Source of the DNA: a virus
Length of the DNA: 41,683 nucleotides
IMG/VR virus record: IMGVR_UViG_3300033145_001890
Coordinates: 1 to 41,683 of that record
Reading direction: 5' to 3' (one strand)
Of this stretch, positions 5,601-13,169 are shown in pieces; position 1 is the first letter of the stretch; the number at the start of each line of letters is the position of its first letter. Under the pieces are notes generated by a model. That model was given only the letters and a program-made list of their open reading frames with translations, ran no database searches and was not told the origin of the DNA. The translations under genes were made by a program, and so were the position numbers.

Positions 5601-7547
5601 TTAGAAACAATTAACTCCCACTGGAACTTTTAATCTCCTGCAGGCATAAGTACAATCTCCACAAACAATATTTGAATCAACACACGTTGTTCCGCAAACT
5701 GATGCTCCTCTAACAGTTGAAGTCCCACAAATACTTGGCCCACAAACTAAATTTCCATAAAGATTTCCAGTAACATATCCATTTCCTGCAACATAAAGTG
5801 CACAAGCTGATGATCCATTAATTCCAATTTGTGTTGCTGAAAGACATCCTGTAACTGCAGCATTTCCCCCAATTGTTGCATCATCTCCAACAAATAAATC
5901 ATCCACTGCACAAACATCTCCTCCACAAACAAGAGTAGATCCGTAAACTAATGGACCACACACATGAGTTGCTGCTTCAATACAACACCCATGAATCTCT
6001 TTCCAAGCCCCAGGAGAACTTGCTATCCCCATACAATTCAATCCAGTCCCATCAATAATATTTTCACTCATACAAAGTCCGCAAGAATTACAAGGAGCAA
6101 TATATGGATTTGCTGCATCAACCCAAAAATCAGATCCTCCTCCTCCGCCTTCTCCCCAAGCAAGCTGTCCGGATCCATCAGTACATAAAACCTGGCCAGT
6201 TGTTCCATCAGTATTTGGAAAACAATAAGCTCCAAGTGTCAATTCTCCTGTAATAATAAGATCCCCTGCAATATAATTGTAAATACTTGATGCATTAACA
6301 TTCAATAAACACATTTGAACCACTCCTCCCGGAACTGATAAATGGCCATTCAAATAAGTCCAATCCCCTGAACATCCACAAACCCCACTTCCAATCAATC
6401 CCTGCCCAAGAATACAAGCCAAGACATCATCAAAATAAGAACATCCTCCAATATAGGTTGCAATATTTTGATTTGAATATTCATCAGGATACTGATCATA
6501 ATTTTGTAAATCATTAGCCCTATTTTCTAATTCTGCCAATGCTCTGCTTACAGTTCTTTCAACTTGTGAGTATCCTTTGTTCGCAACAGTCAAGGTCAAA
6601 AATTCATTTCCTGCCCTAAATCCCCTTTCAACATTCACAATCCTAACTTCTTCATTATCCAAATCTTTTGCTTGAGAATTTAATGTGATCACATCTCCAG
6701 CAACAACATTCAAACCTGGATTCATAACATCAAACTCATAGATCTTCACAGGATCCTTCCATTTAGCAACAAGCTTATTTGCAAGAGTATTTGCTTCTGC
6801 AACTGACACAACTGTTGGATCATCATAGATTTTTCTAATTGTTCCATAATTTGATTTTGAAGTCGCATCCTGGCCTGATGATCCTGGATTACTTTCAATT
6901 CTTGTTTCTCCTTCACTCTGGCCATAAACTCTCACATCATTTGCAATTGGATAAGCATGCCTGACAGTCAAGTCTTGCATCTGGATTCCATCATTCAAAG
7001 TGGCCACACTTGTTGAAGATCCTTTATGATCTAAAACATCAATCTCTGAATTTACATAATCAATTCCAACATCCTGTCCAGTTCTTTTAACTAAACTTGA
7101 TAAAGCATTCCAAAGACTTGAAGTTGGTTGAACTCTGAAATCAAGACTTTCTCCAGCTTCATTTGTTCCCATAGTAAAATAATTACTCTCACCAACAATT
7201 GCAGAAGCTATTGTTGCACTCGCAGTTGAACTCCATGGAGATCCCGCATAATCTCCATTCTCTTTTCCCATCCAAACTTCATAACCATAAAGATCTGCTG
7301 AAATTCCTCCAGCATCAAGAAAACTTAAAGAATTAATAAATCCATGAAATTCCAGAGTTCCATTCCTGTAAATAAAAACTTCTGATCCAATTTCAAACAA
7401 TCCTCTTTTTGTTTCTCCTGTCCCAGTAATTCTCAATTGTCCTTCATTGATATCACCCATCTTTTCAGAATAAGAAAATCCAACATCTGCAATTACAGTT
7501 CCTTTCTCTCCAGAAGTATTTTGAACATTAATTATAAAAGAACTCAT
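5601..7547 (-). CDS. tail hub (Tal/gp27-like) fused to a Cys-rich fibre region
   Basis: 648 aa. The first 340 or so residues have the plan of phage tail hub proteins: a beta-rich start (FIINVQNTSGEKGTVIADVGFSY), then GRKxY-like beta domains, and a section typical of the last hub domain (VVAGDVITLNSQ, VRIVNVERGF). A short helical linker (VERTVSRALAELENRANDLQ, about 335-355) leads to a C-terminal half with many xCG/VCG units (LVCGGDVCAVDDLFVG, GNLVCGPSICGTSTVRGASV), like a repetitive beta-structured fibre with regular Cys. A GEGGGGGSDFW linker separates two parts. The start overlaps the nucleotidyltransferase-like gene by ATGA. It likely forms the central tip and first receptor contact. Confidence 0.75.
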   Translation of the reverse strand: MSSFIINVQNTSGEKGTVIADVGFSYSEKMGDINEGQLRITGTGETKRGLFEIGSEVFIYRNGTLEFHGFINSLSFLDAGGISADLYGYEVWMGKENGDYAGSPWSSTASATIASAIVGESNYFTMGTNEAGESLDFRVQPTSSLWNALSSLVKRTGQDVGIDYVNSEIDVLDHKGSSTSVATLNDGIQMQDLTVRHAYPIANDVRVYGQSEGETRIESNPGSSGQDATSKSNYGTIRKIYDDPTVVSVAEANTLANKLVAKWKDPVKIYEFDVMNPGLNVVAGDVITLNSQAKDLDNEEVRIVNVERGFRAGNEFLTLTVANKGYSQVERTVSRALAELENRANDLQNYDQYPDEYSNQNIATYIGGCSYFDDVLACILGQGLIGSGVCGCSGDWTYLNGHLSVPGGVVQMCLLNVNASSIYNYIAGDLIITGELTLGAYCFPNTDGTTGQVLCTDGSGQLAWGEGGGGGSDFWVDAANPYIAPCNSCGLCMSENIIDGTGLNCMGIASSPGAWKEIHGCCIEAATHVCGPLVYGSTLVCGGDVCAVDDLFVGDDATIGGNAAVTGCLSATQIGINGSSACALYVAGNGYVTGNLYGNLVCGPSICGTSTVRGASVCGTTCVDSNIVCGDCTYACRRLKVPVGVNCF

Positions 7548-7906
7548 TTTCTATATTTTTTTGTAAATTTAATTTTGATTTTTCCATCCAAAAATTTTCT
7601 CAACTCTTGGTTAATTGTTTCAATTGTGTAATCTCCTCCCTTCACATAAAGATCAGGTTTTATCTTTTTAATCAATTCTATGGGAGTATCTTCCTCGAAT
7701 AAATATGCCTCCTTGACAAAAATTAAATTTTGTATTGTTTTCAATCTCTCACTTTCAGAAATCAAAGATTTTTTTTTAATTCTCTCCATTGACTTATCAG
7801 AATTAACTCCAACAATCAATCTTCCCATCTTACTTGCTTCTTCCAAATATTCTAAATGCCATGAACTAAAAGGATCAAAGCATCCATTTGTAAAGACTTT
7901 CATCAT
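7544..7906 (-). CDS. cytidylyltransferase-like (RfaE/TagD-type) protein with altered catalytic motif
   Basis: 120 aa. The start MKVFTNGCFDPFSSWHLEYL and the later ERLKTIQNL...LFEEDTPIELIKKIKPDLYVKGGDY match the cytidylyltransferase-like family that activates heptose-phosphate, glycerol-3-phosphate or similar substrates. The family's H-x-G-H nucleotide-binding motif is S-S-W-H here: the first His and the Gly are gone. The usual C-terminal S-T-T segment is also missing, the protein ending in IKFTKKYRK. It is therefore either a modified enzyme or a non-catalytic derivative. ATGA overlaps at both ends couple it to the distal-tail and hub genes, an odd place for a sugar gene; with the GT9 gene it suggests virion or surface glycosylation. 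Confidence 0.75.
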   Translation of the reverse strand: MMKVFTNGCFDPFSSWHLEYLEEASKMGRLIVGVNSDKSMERIKKKSLISESERLKTIQNLIFVKEAYLFEEDTPIELIKKIKPDLYVKGGDYTIETINQELRKFLDGKIKIKFTKKYRK

Positions 7907-8685
7907 GCAGAATAAGCATTTCGGATTTTAGCAGTCCACCCTGCATCCAAATTGCTAACTGAGAGAGTGGAAGTTGTCAGTCCTGCTGCAATTTGCAACA
8001 TCCCCAATCCATCAGTCACTTGTACTGACTTTGTTTGAGTTCCTGCAACTGTGGCATAATTATATTCAGTAACGTAAATTCCATCTCCTGAATCCACCAT
8101 CTCAACAAATTTAATTATTACTTCTTGGCCAGTTGTCAAAGCACTAGCAGGAATTGTAACTTCATTTCCAAGCCCATCACTCACAACAACATCACTTGCT
8201 CCGCTTGTCACATCTCCAGTGATCTCCTCAACAAAAGTTGTCATGTTTCCACTGTTAGTTCTGTGAGCTCCTCCATTCGTATGAGTTTGTTGAGTTGCAT
8301 CAAACAGAACCCCAATAATTGTCTGGAAATTAGCAACATAATCAATAAAATTTGTTTTTCCTCCTGTGTGAGTTTTCTTGATATTATTTCCAACTCCAAG
8401 ATAAAATTTATCTGATGTCCAAAATAATTTCTTCAACTTTTGAGTCTCTACAAAATGCTTACTTAAAGCCAAATAATTTGTATTCTTAGTTGTTCCAAAA
8501 AAATGTCCTGTCAAAATCACCATCTTTGGAGCAATTCCTCCTCCTGAAACAAAATAATGATATTTCTGATAATCAACATTTGTAACAGTATAATTTGGAA
8601 CAAGCTCATCATCAAAAGTATTTGGGTTATTTGGGAATGTGAAAGTGTCCGCAGTTCCCGAGTAGTTGCTTATTGACATTGCCAT
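7903..8685 (-). CDS. distal tail protein candidate (Dit-like position)
   Basis: 260 aa from ATG at 8685 (MAMSISNYSGTADTFTFPNN), one base after the tape-measure stop; the longer TTG reading would overlap it. The N-terminal half resembles a tail-tube-derived ring domain (TFTFPNNP, YHYFVSGGGIAPKMVILTGHFFG). A C-terminal beta domain (residues about 155-255, VTSGASDVVVSDGLGNEVTI...) looks like an added decoration domain. Location between tape measure and hub is that of Dit proteins, which join tube to hub. No sequence signature decides it. Confidence 0.6.
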   Translation of the reverse strand: MAMSISNYSGTADTFTFPNNPNTFDDELVPNYTVTNVDYQKYHYFVSGGGIAPKMVILTGHFFGTTKNTNYLALSKHFVETQKLKKLFWTSDKFYLGVGNNIKKTHTGGKTNFIDYVANFQTIIGVLFDATQQTHTNGGAHRTNSGNMTTFVEEITGDVTSGASDVVVSDGLGNEVTIPASALTTGQEVIIKFVEMVDSGDGIYVTEYNYATVAGTQTKSVQVTDGLGMLQIAAGLTTSTLSVSNLDAGWTAKIRNAYSA

Positions 8686-8686
8686 T

Positions 8687-9544
8687 TTAAACGAAGTACA
8701 TTTGATCAAGCTCCGATTTGTTTCTTGACCACTTTTTTAAATTTTGTGAAAATTGATAATTATTATATTGTTGCAATTGCTTATCCAAGAATCCTGGCTC
8801 TCCGGTGATCTCTCTTTGATATGTATTGATTAACGGACCAATCATTAATCCTGCCGCAGTTCCTCCAACAGCCAATCCCCCGGCAACTCCCGCGCTTAAT
8901 CCTCCGCCTGTCAAGAATCCGCCAATCTTTGTTCCTAATCTTGCAAGCCATCCCATAACAGATCCAAAAGCTGTTGCAACTTTTGCTCCCATTCCTTTTG
9001 CCCAAAGTCCAACATTTTTAAAGATCCCTCCAATTGCGGCCCATCCTGTCCATGCAGCAATTCCCTTAAACAATCCAAAGAATCCTGCCCATGCTTTGTA
9101 AACCCATCCTCCAACTTTAATCACTGATGTTGCAACCGCAACTCCGATAATTGAATTAACAATTCCCCTGAACAGATCTGGATGAGCATCAACCCAGTTT
9201 GATAAACTGCCCAAAGCTTCTGCTGCTTTATCAAAAGTTGGTTTCAACGCTTCTCCTGCAGCCATCTTTAATTTTAACATAGAAATATTAATCTTCGCCA
9301 TTGATCCTGCCAATGCCGGAGCTCCTTTTGTTAATGCCAATAATGCTCCTGTTCCAACAAGTGCAATTTTTCCAAAAGTATTCACAAGTCTTTTTCCCCT
9401 TGCATTAATTCTTTCAAAATCAGATTCAACAGATTTTCCTTTATTAGAAATATCTTTCAGACCAACCTCTATCCTCAAGATTCCTCTCTCGATTTCTGCG
9501 GTCTCAATTGATCCGCCAATTTGTATTGATCCTACTTCTACCAT
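8687..9544 (-). CDS. tape measure protein (short)
   Basis: 285 aa. The N-terminal 90 residues are helical and charged (EIERGILRIEVGLKDISNKG). Residues about 95-240 are long hydrophobic Gly/Ala/Trp helices (IIGVAVATSVIKVGGWVYKA, GGLAVGGTAAGLMIGPLI) typical of tape measures. It follows the tail chaperone frameshift pair in the invariant siphovirus order. With the usual rule of about 1.5 angstrom per residue it would set a tail of roughly 40 nm, short for a siphovirus. It also gives the hydrophobic channel segments used in DNA entry. Confidence 0.8.
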   Translation of the reverse strand: MVEVGSIQIGGSIETAEIERGILRIEVGLKDISNKGKSVESDFERINARGKRLVNTFGKIALVGTGALLALTKGAPALAGSMAKINISMLKLKMAAGEALKPTFDKAAEALGSLSNWVDAHPDLFRGIVNSIIGVAVATSVIKVGGWVYKAWAGFFGLFKGIAAWTGWAAIGGIFKNVGLWAKGMGAKVATAFGSVMGWLARLGTKIGGFLTGGGLSAGVAGGLAVGGTAAGLMIGPLINTYQREITGEPGFLDKQLQQYNNYQFSQNLKKWSRNKSELDQMYFV

Positions 9545-9547
9545 TTT

Positions 9548-9786
9548 TTAAAATCTCCCCATTCTTGAAATTGCATCTTGAACTTCTCCTTCTCTTTGCC
9601 TTCTTTCATTAATTGCATTTTCTATATCCATGATATCATTTATGTCTCGCATCTGAGCTTTCTTAAACTCATCAGGCCCTATCCCTTGTTTGAAAAACTT
9701 ATGTTTAAGCCACAACAAAATCTCGGCCTTATTTTCTAAAGTAAAGCCAGTTTTTAGATTTGATGTTTGTATCTTAAAAATTAGTT
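9548..9786 (-). CDS. tail assembly chaperone, -1 frameshift extension (gpT-like part)
   Basis: A start-less open frame of 78 codons fills the space between the chaperone ORF and the tape measure. It is in the -1 frame relative to the upstream ORF and is entered at a run of nine A ending in C. The translation is protein-like: TGFTLENKAEILLWLKHKFF, then GIGPDEFKKAQMRDINDIMD, ending AISRMGRF. This is the T part of a G/GT chaperone pair, giving a fusion of about 201 aa. It ends with TAA three bases before the tape-measure ATG. No independent start codon or SD is present. Confidence 0.85.
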
Positions 9787-10152
9787 TTTTTTTACAACTG
9801 TGGATGGGGAATCGATCTCATTCATTTTGATAATTATTTTATCAAAAGTTTTTGGTTTAAGCTTAGACATCAACTTCCACTTTTCAGCATTAGTCATGTT
9901 CTTCCAAATCTTTTCAACACCTGTGATCTTCTTGATTAATTCCTTATCATAAGGAACTTCTTTCAAGTTTCTGATCTTGCATTCATTAACTTTTTGAAGA
10001 TTTTGCTTAGGTTTCCCTTCAGCACTAATCTCCATGTACTCATCAATCCATGCATTCTCATCACCGGCAGTTGTAGGTTTGTACTTGAACTTACGTCCTT
10101 CTATCTCAAACTCTACGATCTCCTCGTTTACGAAGTCTTCTTCATATTCCAT
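9781..10152 (-). CDS. tail assembly chaperone (gpG-like)
   Basis: 123 aa with start at 10152 behind an AGGAGG site. Acidic N-terminus (MEYEEDFVNEEIVEFEIEGR) with FKYKPTTAGDENAWIDEYME, then a helical C-terminus (AEKWKLMSKLKPKTFDKIII). Size, position between tail tube and tape measure, and the linked frameshift identify it. Such proteins coat the tape measure during tail assembly, and the short and fused forms are made in a fixed ratio. The sequence alone has no strong motif. Confidence 0.8.
   Translation of the reverse strand: MEYEEDFVNEEIVEFEIEGRKFKYKPTTAGDENAWIDEYMEISAEGKPKQNLQKVNECKIRNLKEVPYDKELIKKITGVEKIWKNMTNAEKWKLMSKLKPKTFDKIIIKMNEIDSPSTVVKKN
9784..9790 (-). promoter_or_regulatory. -1 ribosomal frameshift slippery site A-AAA-AAC
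   Basis: In the zero frame the chaperone ends GTA AAA AAA AAC TAA. The last seven bases before the stop are the classical heptamer A AAA AAC; re-pairing one base back gives AAA AAA C and continues in the open -1 frame. The stop codon directly after the heptamer should raise the slip rate. Confidence 0.8.
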
Positions 10153-10167
10153 GTTTATCCTCCTGGT

Positions 10168-11133
10168 TTAGTAATCAGTCAAGGCATCATTTGCAACAAT
10201 TGCAACTGATGTTAAAGTTCCGACGACATCAACATTTGTAATCCCATCAATATTTGTTGGGCTTGTTGCTGCATTCAGATACTTCCCTGTGATTGTGAAA
10301 GTAATATCATCAGCCGGACCTGTTCCTCTGATCAGTTCAAGTTTGTTTGTTCCTGGAACAACAACTTGATCTTCAAAATCATCGAAATAGGTATCATCCT
10401 TTTGATTAATATTAAATCTACTAGTATACCTTCGGACCTTTGGAATAGGTTCTCCGATTGCTTGGTCAAGAGTTGAATTACAATATCTCGCATCTTCTTC
10501 ATCAATTCCATTATCACATGTCAATTCGCCTGAATTAACTTCAACAACTTCTGAACCGTTGTAAGTAAGCTTAGCCATTCTAAATTGAAATGCATCAAGA
10601 GTTTCTGCTGAAATTGTTGTCACGCTTGTTCCAGCTACTGCACTTTTTGCAAGACACTCTGCTGAAATTGTAACAAATCCTTCTGTTGCTCCTGTTCCTT
10701 TTGCAAAAGATAAAGTCCAATTCGTAATGATACACCCTGTTAAAGTGATCACATGATCTGTACTTCCTCTTTTAGCCCATTCAAGAGTGAAAGATTTTAC
10801 AACATCTGTTGCTGTGAAAGTGTGAACTGTTGGCGTTGTTCCTGTATTTGTTACAGTCCCATGCGCACAATATCTGATCCACTTCCAATGAGTAGGATTG
10901 AAATTAAGTGTGAATTTGTAAGTCTCTGGCCCCTTTTCCATTGAATCAATATCTCTTGAATCTGCTCCAGCAGTTAAGATCTCTTGCCAATTCTTTGAAA
11001 AGTCAGGTGTGATTGTAACGTTTTTACCGACGATATAACCATCATCAACCATTGTCTGTGCACCTAAAGCTGCCCAAGTATCTTCTTCACACATTGCGAT
11101 TTGTTCTCTCTTACCAATCATAAATTCTGTCAT
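10168..11133 (-). CDS. major tail tube protein
   Basis: 321 aa, beta-rich. The start MTEFMIGKREQIAMCEEDTW...GAQTMVDDGYIVGKN and the section YKFTLNFNPTHWKWIRYCAHG resemble the phage tail tube family; a second beta half follows (CIITNWTLSFAKG, GFVTISAECLAKS). The C-terminus (DITFTITGKYLN, DVVGTLTSVAIVAN) may be an added surface domain. It has a good SD (GGAGGTTAAAC-ATG) and sits before the chaperone pair, the conserved order. No sheath gene exists anywhere in the window, which makes the tail non-contractile. Confidence 0.8.
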   Translation of the reverse strand: MTEFMIGKREQIAMCEEDTWAALGAQTMVDDGYIVGKNVTITPDFSKNWQEILTAGADSRDIDSMEKGPETYKFTLNFNPTHWKWIRYCAHGTVTNTGTTPTVHTFTATDVVKSFTLEWAKRGSTDHVITLTGCIITNWTLSFAKGTGATEGFVTISAECLAKSAVAGTSVTTISAETLDAFQFRMAKLTYNGSEVVEVNSGELTCDNGIDEEDARYCNSTLDQAIGEPIPKVRRYTSRFNINQKDDTYFDDFEDQVVVPGTNKLELIRGTGPADDITFTITGKYLNAATSPTNIDGITNVDVVGTLTSVAIVANDALTDY

Positions 11134-11149
11134 GTTTAACCTCCATTAT

Positions 11150-11875
11150 TTAATTGCTCTCCGACACGTTAATGCCTTTTAGTTCAACTTCCACAATTGT
11201 GTGAAAGCATTCCATTTCTTTATTGAAACCCATATCTCTTGGGATTCCAACAGGAGTATAATTGTAAAGTTCAGGATGCAGATCATCTTCATAAGATCTG
11301 AAAGCTGCCATCACTTGATGAGCCAAATATTCTGCAAGCTTATCTCCTTCATACTTTACTGAATCAATTGTTTGTGGTTGATTTTCTTTTGTCCACAAAT
11401 CTATTTGAAAATGAATTACTGATTCAACATCAGAATTATATTGCCCTAATCTTCCGCCAGCTCCTCCAACAACTAAAACATTCATTCGAGGAAAAGAAGT
11501 TTTGCTCAAGGTCTTTTTTGCCTTGTCCGGATAAATCCAATTTGAAGTTCCTCTTTTATAAGTGATATCAACATTGTCTGTTCCTCCGGCAGTATTCGAA
11601 TAAAAAATAACTTTTTGATTTTGCCAATCAATCCAATAATCTTCATACTTCACTTGGGCCACTGCATCAACAGTCACAGAAATAATACAAGACATAGTCC
11701 CTGCACTTGGAGTTAATTGAAAATCTGTTGATCCACCATTAAATTCTTCAACTTGAGAAGTTTCAGCACGGCTTCGAGGATCTGTTAATCTATTTCTTAA
11801 AAAATCTACTAGTACGTTTTTTGGACTTATGAATACCATCTTTGGTTGTTGCCTCCCTCTTGGGAAATTAATCAT
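11150..11875 (-). CDS. tail terminator/tail completion protein candidate
   Basis: 241 aa. The first 60 residues give NVLVDFLRNRLTDP, followed by a beta section (VEEFNGGSTDFQLTPSAGTM, VIFYSNTAGGTDNVDITYKR) that resembles an inserted Ig-like domain, then SFPRMNVLVVGGAGGRLGQY and HFQIDLWTKENQPQ, a pattern seen in tail terminator/minor tail proteins. Position just before the tail tube supports this. An alternative start 33 bases later (MVFISPKN) has a stronger GGGAGG but wide spacing; the first start has GAGGT at about 6 nt. Confidence 0.65.
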   Translation of the reverse strand: MINFPRGRQQPKMVFISPKNVLVDFLRNRLTDPRSRAETSQVEEFNGGSTDFQLTPSAGTMSCIISVTVDAVAQVKYEDYWIDWQNQKVIFYSNTAGGTDNVDITYKRGTSNWIYPDKAKKTLSKTSFPRMNVLVVGGAGGRLGQYNSDVESVIHFQIDLWTKENQPQTIDSVKYEGDKLAEYLAHQVMAAFRSYEDDLHPELYNYTPVGIPRDMGFNKEMECFHTIVEVELKGINVSESN

Positions 11876-11894
11876 CCAGCGACCTCATAAGATC

Positions 11895-11941
11895 ACTGGG
11901 GATCATGTTATGTGCAAAGGATCATCAGATCGAATCCCAGT
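11895..11941 (-). other. hairpin in the 125-bp tail-region spacer
   Basis: Between the gp10-like gene and the tail terminator candidate lies 11876-12000, the only clear gap in the tail operon. It contains ACTGGGAT / ATCCCCAGT, eight paired bases with one bulge, around a loop that holds further GATC-rich pairings. No ORF of note and no tRNA cloverleaf could be drawn. It could be an mRNA processing or attenuation element. Confidence 0.4.
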
Positions 11942-12000
11942 TCGCCCGTGCGCAATGAACTCCCTGGCAATTACACAATCTTTCTAATAGAATTTATTAT

Positions 12001-12432
12001 TTAAATATTGTTGCCTTTTTTCGCAAGCACTCTTTCAAAGAATCTTGGGATCCAAACAAGCTTAACCTGATCTAAAGCAGGCCTGAAAAATGGTTGGGCT
12101 TCTGTTCCAGGATGCATAACTTTCTTTGAAAAAATTGTTTGCCCACCAGATGAAAATCTTAATGCTCGCATAGTGCTTGGAGTAATCACATGAGGCGCAG
12201 TTCCATACTCAACATCCACTCCATACCCCACTCCATCACTTAATCGGTAAGCAGGATATCCTTCAATGCTTGGTTTTAGATTGATTGAGTTTCTTAATCT
12301 CCCTTTATCAACTGGACAATTAATTGTGGCCAATTCTTGCATTTTTAACATAGATCTAAACAAAACCAGCTTCAACTGATCAATTGTTAATTCTTTATTA
12401 ACTTCACTCTTAATATTCAAATTTAGCTTCAT
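12001..12432 (-). CDS. HK97 gp10-like neck/head-tail joining protein
   Basis: 143 aa. The centre has the family signature: VDKGRLRNSINLKP, then GVGYGVDVEYGTAPHVITPS and QPFFRPALDQV near the C-terminus. These are the standard gp10-family landmarks (a G-x-L-R-x-S motif, V-E-Y-G-T-x-x-H, and R-P-A). The family joins the finished head to the tail. It has an AAGGAAG SD. The order closure, gp10, terminator, tube is conserved. Confidence 0.85.
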   Translation of the reverse strand: MKLNLNIKSEVNKELTIDQLKLVLFRSMLKMQELATINCPVDKGRLRNSINLKPSIEGYPAYRLSDGVGYGVDVEYGTAPHVITPSTMRALRFSSGGQTIFSKKVMHPGTEAQPFFRPALDQVKLVWIPRFFERVLAKKGNNI

Positions 12433-12491
12433 CTTCCTTTAATTTCCCTCATTATTGTGTCTCAGGAGCTCCCTGATGCATTATTTAGCCC

Positions 12492-13169
12492 TTAGCTAGA
12501 CAATTCTACGTTCTTTATAATCCCTGTTCTAAAGATCTCTTCACCGCCAGCTTTCTTTTCACCAAGAATTTGTTCAACTCTCCAGTAGTTATTATCAGAA
12601 TCTTTCATAATATCTCCCACATCCGGAGTAACAGTCCCATTTCCTGTAATTGAATCAGGATACTCATGAAAGAAAAAGGCCTTAGAATTACCAGGAACTG
12701 CCAATCCCATCTCATGAATTTGACGATCTTTCTTTGTAATATCCTGAACCATTGAATAAATTGTATACTCCGTTCCAGAGACATCAGTTACATCTCCCAT
12801 GCTCGCAACAGTTTCTGCTTGCCTAATCAAAGTATACTCCTGACCATGTTCTGTAATAATTGCTTGAACATCTGCCCTCATCTTATCATATTGAGTTGAT
12901 CCTGCAGCAACGGTTCCAGTTCTTTGTTGATAATAATTTGACACAATTGGTTGATCATCCCATAACGCATTTAGAAATGTAATCACTGATGCTGATGAAT
13001 TATGCACAACAGTATATTCAGAAGTCAATGCCAAAACTAATCCAGAAACAGAAATCAAAAAACCATCAGCGCTTGTTGTTCCAGTATTTGCCAAAGTTAA
13101 AGTTCTGTTTATTGCTCCAGAAGATCCTGAGCAATCTGCCCCAGTATAAATTTCTGTCTTTACTTCCAT
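12492..13169 (-). CDS. head closure protein candidate with N-terminal extra domain
   Basis: 225 aa. The C-terminal 120 residues (RADVQAIITEHGQEYTLIRQ..., VGDIMKDSDNNYWRVEQILG) look like a phage stopper/head-closure barrel. The first 100 residues (ITFLNALWDDQPIV preceded by GLVLALTSEYTVVHNSSASV) form a separate beta domain, probably displayed outward. Its start overlaps the end of the giant surface-protein gene by ten bases, tying that gene into the late transcript. Confidence 0.6.
   Translation of the reverse strand: MEVKTEIYTGADCSGSSGAINRTLTLANTGTTSADGFLISVSGLVLALTSEYTVVHNSSASVITFLNALWDDQPIVSNYYQQRTGTVAAGSTQYDKMRADVQAIITEHGQEYTLIRQAETVASMGDVTDVSGTEYTIYSMVQDITKKDRQIHEMGLAVPGNSKAFFFHEYPDSITGNGTVTPDVGDIMKDSDNNYWRVEQILGEKKAGGEEIFRTGIIKNVELSS

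Noticed and set aside
11880-11960. possible third tRNA (TCGAATCCC-like sequence)
   Set aside because: No acceptor, D or T stem could be paired together on either strand; only a simple hairpin remains.
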